From Bacillota bacterium (lineage in GTDB: Bacteria; Bacillota; Clostridia; Acetivibrionales; DTU013), in the NCBI GenBank assembly GCA_023435305.1, contig JAEYRV010000041.1, forward strand, positions 1 through 39,239: a DNA stretch of 39,239 nt, given 5' to 3'. Numbering within the stretch: the first letter of the stretch is position 1; the number at the start of each line of letters is the position of its first letter. The notes under the pieces are model-generated. The model ran no database searches. It saw only the letters and a program-made list of their open reading frames with translations, and was not told the DNA's origin. The position numbers were made by a program, and so were the translations under genes. This document shows, in pieces, positions 16,865-25,357 of the stretch.

Positions 16865-18169
16865 ATGATGAGATCAATGTTCTCCGGTGTGTCGGGTCTC
16901 AGGGCACACCAGACAAGAATGGACGTAATAGGCAACAACGTAGCAAACGTAAATACAGTAGGCTTTAAATCAGGCAGGGTCACATTCCAGGAAATATTCA
17001 GCCAGACCCTGAAGGGAGCCAGCTCCCCGGACTCAGGAACAGGCAGGGGCGGTACGAACCCGATGCAGATAGGCCTTGGACTTGGAGTAGGAGCTGTGGA
17101 TACCATCACGACAAGAGGCAGCCTGCAGAGGACCGACAATCCGACTGACATGTCTATCGAAGGCGACGGATTTTTTATCTGCAAGGGCGGTGCCAATGAT
17201 ACTTTCAAATTTACAAGAGCAGGTAATTTCGGAATAGACAAGCTGGGCAACCTGGTAACAGGCAGCGGACTTAATGTATATGGATGGCAGGCACTGAAGA
17301 CTGACGGCAGCGGTGAATTCGACACTGAAAGGCCGATAGAGCCCATAAACCTGTACACCGATGCATATAGGAACAAGAGAATAATCTCAGCAAAAGCGAC
17401 TTCAGCTGCACAACTCTCAGGCAATCTGGATGTTTCCATGGCAATAGCGGCTGATACTGCTAATCCGACTTCAGATGAGATTTTTTCTGTTCCGATGACG
17501 GTATACGACAGCTTAGGTAATGATTATAAAATCAATATTGAGTTTTGGAAAACAGATGCACCGGCTGCGGGCTCGGAATGGAGCTGGAGGATAAATACCG
17601 GGTCAGGATTAGGTGCAACAGCAACTGCTGACATTACCTTCGATCCTAACGGAATTATAAATGGCGGCGCAGGCCCTGTTGATGTTCAGTTTACGCCGGA
17701 TGCTGCCACTTCTGGTACGGGACCATTTACAGTTGCGTTTGATTTCAGCAAGATTACGGCATTTGCAGCAGACAACTCGGTCAAGCCGCAAAGCATAGAC
17801 GGTTATCCGTCAGGCAGCCTGGTATCCTTCAGCGTAGGCTCGGACGGTATCCTGACCGGTATTTACGACAACGGTCAGCAGCAGTCACTGGGTCTGATGG
17901 CCATATCCGGCTTTGAAAATCCGGCCGGTCTGCAGAAGGTGGGGGACAACATGTATGTGCCCACTACCAACTCAGGTGATTACAAGGCCGTAAAGGCAGG
18001 CTCCAACGGTGTCGGGACACTGAACCCCGGAACTCTTGAAATGTCCAATGTGGATCTTTCAAAGGAATTCACCGAGATGATAGTTACACAGAGAGGCTTC
18101 CAGGCAAACAGCCGTATCATAACGACATCCGATGAAATGCTGCAGGAGCTCGTCAGCCTTAAGAGATAA
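16865..18169 (+). CDS. flgE: Flagellar hook protein FlgE
   Basis: FlgE is the hook subunit. The 434-residue protein has the N-terminal axial motif (SGLRAHQTRMDVIGNNVANVNTVGFKSGRVTFQEI, about residues 9-43) and a central hook domain with SLGNDYKINIEFWK. The C-terminal axial helix is DLSKEFTEMIVTQRGFQANSRIITTSDEMLQELVSLKR. ATG at 16865 and 16868 are both possible. The distance from AAGGAGG (16845-16851) to the first ATG is 13 nt, longer than usual, and that ribosome site can be folded in a hairpin. A 173-bp gap follows. Confidence 0.96.
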   Translation: MMRSMFSGVSGLRAHQTRMDVIGNNVANVNTVGFKSGRVTFQEIFSQTLKGASSPDSGTGRGGTNPMQIGLGLGVGAVDTITTRGSLQRTDNPTDMSIEGDGFFICKGGANDTFKFTRAGNFGIDKLGNLVTGSGLNVYGWQALKTDGSGEFDTERPIEPINLYTDAYRNKRIISAKATSAAQLSGNLDVSMAIAADTANPTSDEIFSVPMTVYDSLGNDYKINIEFWKTDAPAAGSEWSWRINTGSGLGATATADITFDPNGIINGGAGPVDVQFTPDAATSGTGPFTVAFDFSKITAFAADNSVKPQSIDGYPSGSLVSFSVGSDGILTGIYDNGQQQSLGLMAISGFENPAGLQKVGDNMYVPTTNSGDYKAVKAGSNGVGTLNPGTLEMSNVDLSKEFTEMIVTQRGFQANSRIITTSDEMLQELVSLKR

Positions 18170-18194
18170 GCATAACGATATTTCCTGAAGCTGG

Positions 18195-18234
18195 TGCTGC
18201 GGCATCTTGGATTGAACTCACAGGTGCCGCAGCA
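18195..18234 (+). other. GC-rich hairpin after flgE
   Basis: TGCTGCGGCATCT (18195-18207) and AGGTGCCGCAGCA (18222-18234) pair over 13 positions with one G-U, around a 14-nt loop. No T-run follows, so it is not a normal intrinsic terminator. It could protect the 3' end of the flgB-flgE message or act as a partial attenuator between hook genes and the switch and export genes. Confidence 0.5.
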
Positions 18235-18264
18235 TAGCAATATAGAAGAAGGGAATCAGATTAT

Positions 18265-18294
18265 TTGATAGAAATTTCAAAGAATATACATAAT
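18265..18294 (+). promoter_or_regulatory. Candidate internal promoter before flbD
   Basis: TTGATA (18265-18270, 5 of 6) and CATAAT (18289-18294, 5 of 6) are spaced by 18 bp in an AT-rich stretch about 50 nt upstream of flbD. Together with the hairpin just before it, this would allow the second half of the operon to be read apart from the first. Motif evidence only. Confidence 0.35.
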
Positions 18295-18342
18295 TCGTCA
18301 ACTAATTGAAATTATCTATTGAGTTTTTGAGGTAAAAATATT

Positions 18343-18543
18343 ATGATTAAACTGACCAGGCTTAACGGCTCGGTTTATGTCCTGAACAGTGATTTGATCG
18401 AGACTGTGGAAGCGACCCCCGATACGGTCATATCCACCGTCGAAGCTAAAAAATACGTCTGCAAGGAATCTGTGGAAGAAGTGATCAGCAGGATCATAGA
18501 ATTCCGCGGCAGTATACAGATATATGCAGACACACACAAATGA
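18343..18543 (+). CDS. flbD: FlbD family flagellar protein
   Basis: The 66-residue protein belongs to the small FlbD family (YlzI in Bacillus) that sits beside flgE or motA in Firmicutes and spirochaetes. It is unrelated to the Caulobacter FlbD transcription factor. The conserved opening MIKLTRLNGSVYVLNSDLIETVEATPDTVI is clear, followed by a short helix. The function is not established. GAGG lies 10 nt upstream of the ATG. motA and motB often follow flbD, but here fliL starts 17 bp later. Confidence 0.9.
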   Translation: MIKLTRLNGSVYVLNSDLIETVEATPDTVISTVEAKKYVCKESVEEVISRIIEFRGSIQIYADTHK

Positions 18544-18560
18544 TAGAGGGGGCATAAGAG

Positions 18561-19091
18561 TTGGAGTCTAAGAGTACATTCTTCATACTGATCGTCATAG
18601 TTGCGGTGATGGCGCTGTCATTGGCGGCACTGGCGGGCTACCTGGTGATACAGGGCGGCTCTGCCGGGAAGGAAAATAGCGGAACGGTAACAGCCGACGG
18701 CGAAGGCGAGCAGAAAGTCATAATTCCCAAGGAAGAGGATTTGGTAAAGATACCTCTTACTAGTGATGCCACATATTTCAACCTCAAAAAAACAGATGCT
18801 AAAAAAACTTCTATCATACAGCTGAGGGTGACTTTGAAATGTCACAAAACATTGAAAAGAGATAAGAAGGCTGTAGTTGAAGAAATAGTAGCGGCACGAT
18901 CGGAAGAGATACAGGAACTGGTTGTCAGATTTTTCATGAACCTGACTGCTGATGAAGTACAAAATACTACAATGCTCGACAAGGCCAAGGAAGACCTTGC
19001 CAAGCAGATCAACGAGCTTATGAACGAGGGTGAAGATAAACCTGAAGATATAGTCTATAAGGTTGTCTTCTCCGAATGGCTGTTCCAGTAG
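18561..19091 (+). CDS. fliL: Flagellar basal body-associated protein FliL
   Basis: FliL is a single-pass membrane protein that surrounds the stator and supports motor torque. The 176-residue product has one membrane helix at about residues 6-30 (FILIVIVAVMALSLAALAGYLVI), a polar linker and a C-terminal periplasmic SPFH-like domain ending VVFSEWLFQ, a typical FliL end. The start is TTG 18561 with AGAGGGGG about 8 nt upstream; no nearby ATG fits. A 74-bp gap with a weak CTGCTG/CAGCAG hairpin (19108-19131) separates it from fliM. Confidence 0.92.
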   Translation: MESKSTFFILIVIVAVMALSLAALAGYLVIQGGSAGKENSGTVTADGEGEQKVIIPKEEDLVKIPLTSDATYFNLKKTDAKKTSIIQLRVTLKCHKTLKRDKKAVVEEIVAARSEEIQELVVRFFMNLTADEVQNTTMLDKAKEDLAKQINELMNEGEDKPEDIVYKVVFSEWLFQ

Positions 19092-19165
19092 AATACTTTG
19101 TATCTTTCTGCTGATATGCTTTTTGCAGCAGGATGCAGAGACTATGGACAGGAGGTGGTTTTTAA

Positions 19166-20152
19166 ATGGGCGATATACTGTCGCAGAATGAAATAGATGA
19201 TCTTTTGAAGGCGCTGAGTACGGGCGAGATCGATGCACACGAGATCCAGACCAACACACAGGAGAAAAAGGTTAAAAACCACGATTTCCGCAGGGCTAGC
19301 AAATTCGCAAAGGATCATATTAAAACACTGAATATCATATATGACAATTATGCACGTCTGGTGACAAACTTTTTGACAGGTTATCTCAGAACACTGGTGC
19401 AGGTTGATGTTGTTACTGTAGAGGCGCTTCCGTACAGCGATTTCAGCAATTCGGTATCAAATCCGGTCATACTGGCTATTATCGATTTCGCTCCTCTGAC
19501 AGGCTCGATAATATTCGAGATAGAACCCCATGTGGCATATGCCCTGGTGGACAGGATACTGGGCGGCAAAGGCTCAACCATGGAAAGAGTAAGGGAATTC
19601 ACGGAAATTGAGCTGGCGATCATTGAAAGGATAACTATCCAGATACTCAACCTGATGCGTGAGCCCTGGGAGAATGTTATTTCTATCAGACCGAGGCTGG
19701 ATAAGATCGAGACTAATGCACAGTTCGCACAGATAGTGGCACAGAATGAGACGGTAGCGCTTATAACTTTGAGCGCACGTATCGGTGATGTGGATGGAAT
19801 GATAAATATCTGTATACCGCACATGGTTGTTGAGCCCATAGTATCCAAGCTGAGTACGAAATTTTGGTTCTCGACTGTTGAAAAGGAAGCTACACCGGAT
19901 ATGAGGCAAAGCATCGAAGGCAAAGTACAGAGCACAAAAGTACCGGTCAAGGCTCTTCTGGGCAAGACTACAATTACTGTAAGCGATTTTCTCGAGCTGC
20001 AGCCGGGTGATGTACTTGCACTGGATACGGGTGTGAATGAAGAACTTGAAGTGAATGTAGGAGAAATGCTGAAATTTTATGCGATCCCTGGTGTCAAGAA
20101 GAACAAGGTCGCTATAAAGGTTTCAAAGGTTGTGAAAAAGGAGGAAGAGTAA
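19166..20152 (+). CDS. fliM: Flagellar motor switch protein FliM
   Basis: FliM forms the middle of the C-ring and binds phosphorylated CheY. The 328-residue protein starts with the CheY-P-binding peptide MGDILSQNEIDDLLKAL. The CheC-like middle domain contains NPVILAIIDFAPLTGSIIFEIEP, and a C-terminal SpoA (FliN-like) domain covers about residues 250-320. AGGAGGTGG precedes the ATG. Its TAA stop shares a base with the ATG of fliY, so the two are translationally coupled. Confidence 0.97.
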   Translation: MGDILSQNEIDDLLKALSTGEIDAHEIQTNTQEKKVKNHDFRRASKFAKDHIKTLNIIYDNYARLVTNFLTGYLRTLVQVDVVTVEALPYSDFSNSVSNPVILAIIDFAPLTGSIIFEIEPHVAYALVDRILGGKGSTMERVREFTEIELAIIERITIQILNLMREPWENVISIRPRLDKIETNAQFAQIVAQNETVALITLSARIGDVDGMINICIPHMVVEPIVSKLSTKFWFSTVEKEATPDMRQSIEGKVQSTKVPVKALLGKTTITVSDFLELQPGDVLALDTGVNEELEVNVGEMLKFYAIPGVKKNKVAIKVSKVVKKEEE

Positions 20153-21330
20153 TGGGAGATATGTTATCACAGGCTGAAATAGATGCTTTACTAAACGGAG
20201 TTCCTGCAGACATGTCATCAGATGCCGGTGATCTTGACCCACAGGAGATAGATGCACTTGGAGAGATAGGCAATATCAGCATGGGGACATCGGCTACGAC
20301 ACTGTTTACTCTGCTGGGCCAGAAGGTCACGATTACTACTCCCACTGTAACGATCAGTTCCTGGAGTGATATATCAAGTGAGTACTCCAATTCGTATGTG
20401 GGTGTAAGGGTCGAGTATACTAACGGACTTATAGGAACGAACCTCTTGATAATGAAGGAGGCGGATGTCAAGGTCATTACGGACCTGATGATGGGCGGAG
20501 ACGGATCAAATACCTCCGGAAACCTGTCTGAACTCCACCTCAGTGCAATAAGCGAAGCTATGAACCAGATGGTCGGATCTTCATCGACATCCATGTCATC
20601 GATGTTTGACAAGAGGATCGATATTTCTCCGCCCCGGGCATTCATCTTCGATGCGGACAATTTCAGGCAGAATATGGGCATCGACGAAGGTGAAAGGGTC
20701 GTCAAGGTAGCCTTTAAAATGATCATAGGCGATCTTATAGACAGTGAGATAATGCAGATACTTCCGCTTTCCTTTGCCAAAAAGATGGTTGAGAACCTTT
20801 TAAACATGGAGGTCGACAGCGGTACATACAACGTTCCGGAGGATAACTTCAAGAAGCCGTCTCAGCCTGCCGCTCAAAACAGCTATGCTGCTCCCGAGCC
20901 GCAGCAGTCTGCTCCGCAGATGTACAGCCAGCCTCAGCCTTATCCGCAGCAGATGCCGGAGCCTCAGGGCTATCAGCCGGATTACGGATATCAGGCGCCT
21001 GACAACAGAGTGCTCAGAGAGCCCGTGAACGTTTCGCCTGCCCATTTTCAGAATTTTGAAGACAGCCGTATAATGCTGGATAAAAAGAACATCAACCTGA
21101 TCATGGATGTGCCGCTTCAGGTAACTGTGGAGCTGGGCCGTACCGAGAAGCTCATAAAGGATATACTGGAATTCAGCCCCGGTTCGATAATAGAGCTGGA
21201 CAAGCTGGCCGGCGAGCCTGTTGACATCCTTGTAAACGGAAAAGCCATTGCAAAGGGAGAGGTCGTAGTTATTGACGAAAGCTTCGGAGTAAGGATCACA
21301 GACATCATACATCCCAGTAAGAGATTGTAG
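20152..21330 (+). CDS. fliY: Motor switch phosphatase FliY (CheC-like plus FliN domains)
   Basis: FliY replaces FliN in Firmicutes and also removes phosphate from CheY-P. The 392-residue protein has an N-terminal CheY-P-binding peptide like that of FliM (MGDMLSQAEIDALLNG), then a CheC-like domain, a Pro/Gln/Tyr-rich linker (about residues 230-290) and a C-terminal SpoA/FliN domain (about 310-390). Both CheC-type active sites, of the (D/S)-x3-E-x2-N form, are intact: DALGEIGN near residue 35 and SAISEAMN near residue 134. cheY lies directly downstream. Confidence 0.95.
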   Translation: MGDMLSQAEIDALLNGVPADMSSDAGDLDPQEIDALGEIGNISMGTSATTLFTLLGQKVTITTPTVTISSWSDISSEYSNSYVGVRVEYTNGLIGTNLLIMKEADVKVITDLMMGGDGSNTSGNLSELHLSAISEAMNQMVGSSSTSMSSMFDKRIDISPPRAFIFDADNFRQNMGIDEGERVVKVAFKMIIGDLIDSEIMQILPLSFAKKMVENLLNMEVDSGTYNVPEDNFKKPSQPAAQNSYAAPEPQQSAPQMYSQPQPYPQQMPEPQGYQPDYGYQAPDNRVLREPVNVSPAHFQNFEDSRIMLDKKNINLIMDVPLQVTVELGRTEKLIKDILEFSPGSIIELDKLAGEPVDILVNGKAIAKGEVVVIDESFGVRITDIIHPSKRL

Positions 21331-21415
21331 ACGAAAATTGTAACTTGATTATATGGCTATGAAATGTTAACATAAATTATACGGCTCAATACTCACACAA
21401 TAAGGGGAGAGGATT

Positions 21416-21778
21416 ATGGGAAAAAAGATCTTGATTGTTGATGATGCAGCATTTATGAGAATGATGATCAAAGACATTTTGACCAAAAACGGCTACGAAG
21501 TCGTTGGCGAAGCCGAGCATGGAGGGCGTGCCATCGAGAAATACAAGGAACTGACGCCTGATCTGGTGATAATGGATATAACCATGCCGGAAGTAGATGG
21601 TATACAGGCAGTCAAGGAGATCCGCAAGCTGAATTCCGATTCCCAGGTGATAATGTGTTCGGCAATGGGGCAGCAAGCCATGGTTATTGAGTCGATACAG
21701 GCAGGAGCAAGGGATTTCATAGTAAAACCTTTCCAGGCAGAGAGAGTAATAGAAGCTGTCAAGAAGGTGTTGGGCTAG
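21416..21778 (+). CDS. cheY: Chemotaxis response regulator CheY
   Basis: CheY carries the signal from CheA to the switch. The 120-residue protein is a single receiver domain. The acidic pair is D9/D10, the phosphate-accepting residue is D54 (VIMDITMPEVDG), and the conserved lysine is K104 (VKPF). The usual Thr/Ser switch position reads S82. GGGGAGAGG precedes the ATG. The 85-bp gap before it is AT-rich without a convincing promoter. The location between fliY and fliO is the standard Firmicute place for cheY. Confidence 0.96.
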   Translation: MGKKILIVDDAAFMRMMIKDILTKNGYEVVGEAEHGGRAIEKYKELTPDLVIMDITMPEVDGIQAVKEIRKLNSDSQVIMCSAMGQQAMVIESIQAGARDFIVKPFQAERVIEAVKKVLG

Positions 21779-21841
21779 GAGAGCTTTCATTGTACCGGGT
21801 CGGTCGGTATGGCCCCGGGTGGATAAAAACGGGGGAACATA

Positions 21842-22336
21842 ATGGAGTTAAAAATAGCACTATCTCTGATCGGTTTTTTCGCTTTACTGTTTCTGACATA
21901 TGTCACTACCAGATACATTGGGCAGAGACAGCTGAAGTCGATGAAAAGTAAAAATATCAGCGTGGTGGAGACCATTATACTTGGCACCGATAAAAGACTG
22001 CACCTTGTCAAAGCCGGAAACAGTTATGTGCTGATAGCATCCACATCCAAATCGGTGGAATTCCTGACAACGGTCGATTTGGATGAAGGCGAGATAAATG
22101 AAGAAACCGCCGCTGTTACAGATAACCGATTTGATTTCAGAGCAATTCTCGAGAAATACAGCGGGATGTACAGGGCGAAAAAAGATAAGCCGGCCGTGCC
22201 GGGAGACGCACAAGCCCCTGCAGAGCAGGAGCAGGCCGGATTCAGAACAAATCTGAGCAGGCTGAAAGCGATAATAAATAAAAATCAATATATCGAGGTC
22301 AAAAAAGACGGGGTTGAAGTTACTAATGATAAGTAG
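21842..22336 (+). CDS. fliO: Flagellar biosynthetic protein FliO (FliZ type)
   Basis: FliO helps FliP assemble into the export-gate core. The 164-residue protein has a membrane helix at about residues 4-22, then a cytoplasmic domain. The motif KNISVVETIILGTDKRLHLVKAGNSYVLIASTSKSVEFL is typical of FliO (called FliZ in Bacillus). GGGGGA precedes the ATG. It overlaps fliP by 11 nt, so coupling is likely. Confidence 0.9.
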   Translation: MELKIALSLIGFFALLFLTYVTTRYIGQRQLKSMKSKNISVVETIILGTDKRLHLVKAGNSYVLIASTSKSVEFLTTVDLDEGEINEETAAVTDNRFDFRAILEKYSGMYRAKKDKPAVPGDAQAPAEQEQAGFRTNLSRLKAIINKNQYIEVKKDGVEVTNDK

Positions 22337-23099
22337 GCTGAGAGGTTTAAAGATCGCAGTTGTATTATCTATAATGACTTTTATGAGTACAGATGCGTTT
22401 GCTGAAACCACCTTCCCATTCAAGTTCGGTTTCAATGTAGAGCCTGCTGCCAATCCGCAGGAGGTTTCCTCCAGCATTCAGATACTTCTTTTGCTTACTG
22501 TTTTGTCTCTGGCGCCTTCCATCATCATTATGATGACCTCCTTTACAAGAATAATAATCGTTCTGTCATTTCTGAGAAATGCACTGGGAACACAGCAAAT
22601 GCCGCCTAATCAGGTTCTGATAGGGCTTGCTTTGTTTTTGTCCCTTTTTATCATGACGCCTGTTATAGGCGACATAAATACACAGGCCTACGAGCCCTTC
22701 AACAAGGGGGAGATAACCCAGGAACAGGCTCTTGACAATTCCTCGAGGGCAATTAAGGGCTTTATGCTCAAGCAGTTTGGTGATAATGAAAAGGATCTTG
22801 CGTTTTTTGTAAACCTTGCTAAGATAGAGACTCCTGTCAAGGATCCTATGGATCTGCCTTTGACAGTTGTTATACCGGCATTCATAATAAATGAACTGAC
22901 AATTGCGTTTAAAATAGGGTTCCTGATATTCATACCCTTTCTCATAATTGATATGGTCGTTTCAAGTACACTTATGTCAATGGGCATGATGATGCTTCCG
23001 CCGGTCATGATATCGCTGCCGTTTAAAATTTTGCTGTTTGTTATGGTCGACGGGTGGAATCTGATTTCAAAGACTTTGGTCATGTCGTTCATAACCTAG
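22326..23099 (+). CDS. fliP: Flagellar export gate protein FliP
   Basis: FliP pentamers form the core of the type III export gate. The 257-residue product has a cleavable signal peptide (about residues 1-26, ending near AFAE) and four membrane helices. Signatures are MMTSFTRIIIVLSFLRNALGTQQMPPNQVLIGLALFLSLFIM and, in the C-terminal part, ELTIAFKIGFLIFIPFLIIDMVVSS. A TTG at 22314 is in frame, but ATG 22326 gives a normal signal peptide and better ribosome spacing. fliQ follows after 20 bp. Confidence 0.97.
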   Translation: MISRLRGLKIAVVLSIMTFMSTDAFAETTFPFKFGFNVEPAANPQEVSSSIQILLLLTVLSLAPSIIIMMTSFTRIIIVLSFLRNALGTQQMPPNQVLIGLALFLSLFIMTPVIGDINTQAYEPFNKGEITQEQALDNSSRAIKGFMLKQFGDNEKDLAFFVNLAKIETPVKDPMDLPLTVVIPAFIINELTIAFKIGFLIFIPFLIIDMVVSSTLMSMGMMMLPPVMISLPFKILLFVMVDGWNLISKTLVMSFIT

Positions 23100-23119
23100 G
23101 CAGGTGTGGGAGGTAATTC

Positions 23120-23389
23120 ATGGATCAGGATGCAGTTATAACTATTGCACAGAATGCACTGTTGACATTAATATATGTTTCGGCTCCGCTGCTTTTGGTC
23201 AGTCTCATCGTCGGCCTTGCCGTGAGTGTGTTCCAGGCTACGACTCAGATACAGGAGGCGACTTTGTCATTTATTCCAAAGGTATTGGCTGTGATCCTGA
23301 CAATTGCGGTAGCTGGCTCATGGATGCTGAGTATGCTGACGGATTATACCCAGAACCTGTATGATAGCATACTGAAGCTTATACGGTAG
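23120..23389 (+). CDS. fliQ: Flagellar export gate protein FliQ
   Basis: FliQ is a small two-helix membrane protein that packs around the FliP-FliR core. The 89-residue length is normal. Helices lie at about residues 16-38 and 50-72, and the motif VFQATTQIQEATLSFIPKVLAV is diagnostic. GGGAGG precedes the ATG. An overlapping ORF in another frame (23104-23364) is a shadow. Confidence 0.97.
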   Translation: MDQDAVITIAQNALLTLIYVSAPLLLVSLIVGLAVSVFQATTQIQEATLSFIPKVLAVILTIAVAGSWMLSMLTDYTQNLYDSILKLIR

Positions 23390-23420
23390 GGCCTTATTTT
23401 ATTTACGGGGGGGTTGATTT

Positions 23421-24209
23421 GTGCAAATACCGGCAGGTCTTGTCATAAACGGGTTTGAAATATTTCTGCTGGTCTTTGTCCGAATGACTGGCCTTTTTGT
23501 TATAGCACCGATTTTCGGCAGGAGGAATATCCCGGCATACTTCAAGATCGGTTTTGCTTTTTTTATATCATTGATCCTTGTAAACACAACAGTTTTACAG
23601 ACTGTGCAATATGATGAAAGCATTCTCGGATATGCTCTTCTGATAATGAAGGAATTCCTTATCGGTCTCTCAATGGGATATGTCGCTTATCTAACGTTTA
23701 CTGCGATCTATATCGCCGGTGAGATCATCGATATGCAGATCGGTTTTGGTGTAGTGAATGTAATGGATCCGATAAGCAATATACAGGTGCCTATTACATC
23801 AAATGTTTATTTCATTATAAGCATGCTGCTTTTCCTTACGATGAACGGGCACCATATGCTTATCAAAGCGCTTTTTGACAGCTTTGCATTCCTGCCGCCG
23901 GGAAAGGCAGTGCTCAGCACCGGTATTAACGACATTGTGCAGGGTATATTCAGTTCGGTGCTTGCAACTGGTGTCAAAATTGCCGCGCCTATCGTGGCAA
24001 CGGTGTTGATCCTTGACGTGGCGCTGGGGACCATTTCGAGAATGGTTCCCCAAATGAATATTTTTGTAATAGGCATGCCGCTTAAGATCCTTATCGGACT
24101 CATAATCATCACAATTACCATACCGCTGTTCATATCAGTCATGCAGGACATTTTTAAACTGATGGATACCGGTGTGGCCGATTATTTAAAGGAGCTAAAT
24201 CCGGGATGA
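23421..24209 (+). CDS. fliR: Flagellar export gate protein FliR
   Basis: FliR is the single-copy subunit that closes the FliP5FliQ4FliR1 gate. The 262-residue protein has about six membrane helices. It shows the motifs RMTGLFVIAPIFGRRNIPAYFKIGFAFFISL and GEIIDMQIGFGVVNVMDPISNIQVPI, both standard for FliR. The start is GTG 23421 behind a G-run (GGGGGGG). Its stop overlaps the flhB start in an ATGA arrangement. Confidence 0.96.
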   Translation: MQIPAGLVINGFEIFLLVFVRMTGLFVIAPIFGRRNIPAYFKIGFAFFISLILVNTTVLQTVQYDESILGYALLIMKEFLIGLSMGYVAYLTFTAIYIAGEIIDMQIGFGVVNVMDPISNIQVPITSNVYFIISMLLFLTMNGHHMLIKALFDSFAFLPPGKAVLSTGINDIVQGIFSSVLATGVKIAAPIVATVLILDVALGTISRMVPQMNIFVIGMPLKILIGLIIITITIPLFISVMQDIFKLMDTGVADYLKELNPG

Positions 24210-25315
24210 TTAACAGGATCAATCTCCAGTTATTTGCCGGCGGAGCCGGGGGCGGAGAAAAGACAGAGAAGGCAACGCCTAAAAAGAGACGTGAGGCGCG
24301 CAAAAAGGGCCAGGTTTTTCAAAGCAGGGAAATATCCACGACCCTGGTTCTTTTATTTGTTTTTATATCGCTGCGGCTGTTCGGAAGCAATATTTACACG
24401 CAGCTGTCAGAGTTCATGACCAAGGTTTTTACCGAGTACCCGAAGATAGAAGACCTCTATATGCCGGATATATTGATCAGAGTATTCATCGACGGTCTGT
24501 TGGTTTTTTTTAAGGCAGTAGGCCCCATATTGATAACAGGGCTTGTTACAGGATTGATAGTAAGCTATGCACAGGTAGGCTTCCTGTTTACTCTTGAAAC
24601 GCTTAAACCCAATTTCAGCAGGATCAGTCCCATCTCGGGCATGAAGAGACTATTCTCCATGAAGGGGATCGTGGAACTGGTAAAGGCAGTGCTGAAGGTA
24701 GTAGTGATAGGATACGTGACCTATTCGTTCCTCAACAGTAAGGTCCAGGCGGTGATAAGCCTTATGGATACGGATATCCTGGGCGCCGCGGCATTTATAG
24801 GTATTACGTCCATTGATCTGGCAATCAGGATATGCATGGTGCTGGTAGTTATAGGAGGCTTCGATTTTCTATATCAGTGGTGGCAATACGAAAAAGACAT
24901 GAAAATGACAAAGCAGGAAGTAAAGGAAGAATATAAGCAAATTGAGGGAAATCCTGAAATCAAGGCAAAGATAAAGCAGAAGCAGCGGCAGATGTCGATG
25001 CGCAGGATGATGCAGGAGATACCAAAGGCGGATGTTGTTATTACGAACCCTACACACTTTGCATGCGCATTGAAATATGACCAGGAGAAGGCGGCAGCGC
25101 CTGTGCTGCTGGCAAAGGGGCAGGATTATACGGCTCAGCGCATGAAAGAGATCGCCAGGGAGAACAGGGTGGAGATAGTTGAGAACAAGCCGCTGGCAAG
25201 AATGATATACGATACAGTGGAAATCGGACAGGCCATACCTCCTGAGCTTTATCAGGCAGTGGCAGAAGTGCTGGCATTTGTATACAGCCTGAAGGGGAAA
25301 TCAATGGCCAGGTGA
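24206..25315 (+). CDS. flhB: Flagellar export switch protein FlhB
   Basis: FlhB controls substrate class in flagellar export. The 369-residue protein has an N-terminal Lys/Arg-rich stretch (EKTEKATPKKRREARKKGQV), four membrane helices and a cytoplasmic autocleavage domain. The NPTH cleavage site is N281-P282-T283-H284, followed by FACALKYD. The first 13 residues (MINRINLQLFAGG) are common in Clostridial FlhB. FliK, encoded upstream, is expected to trigger its switch. The start overlaps fliR by 4 nt. Confidence 0.97.
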   Translation: MINRINLQLFAGGAGGGEKTEKATPKKRREARKKGQVFQSREISTTLVLLFVFISLRLFGSNIYTQLSEFMTKVFTEYPKIEDLYMPDILIRVFIDGLLVFFKAVGPILITGLVTGLIVSYAQVGFLFTLETLKPNFSRISPISGMKRLFSMKGIVELVKAVLKVVVIGYVTYSFLNSKVQAVISLMDTDILGAAAFIGITSIDLAIRICMVLVVIGGFDFLYQWWQYEKDMKMTKQEVKEEYKQIEGNPEIKAKIKQKQRQMSMRRMMQEIPKADVVITNPTHFACALKYDQEKAAAPVLLAKGQDYTAQRMKEIARENRVEIVENKPLARMIYDTVEIGQAIPPELYQAVAEVLAFVYSLKGKSMAR

Positions 25316-25357
25316 TGTTAACAATTAGGAAATTGACAGAAAGGGGGCATCTGAGGG

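Noticed and set aside
16768..16968. 66-codon ORF ahead of and overlapping flgE
   Set aside because: It overlaps flgE by about 100 bp in another frame, is very Arg-rich with no family features, and lies across the hairpin-forming leader.
19108..19131. CTGCTG/CAGCAG hairpin between fliL and fliM as a terminator
   Set aside because: The stem has only 6 bp with a 12-nt loop, and no T-run follows it.
23104..23364. 86-codon ORF overlapping fliQ
   Set aside because: The frame of fliQ encodes a clear FliQ protein; this one is a Cys- and Gly-rich shadow.
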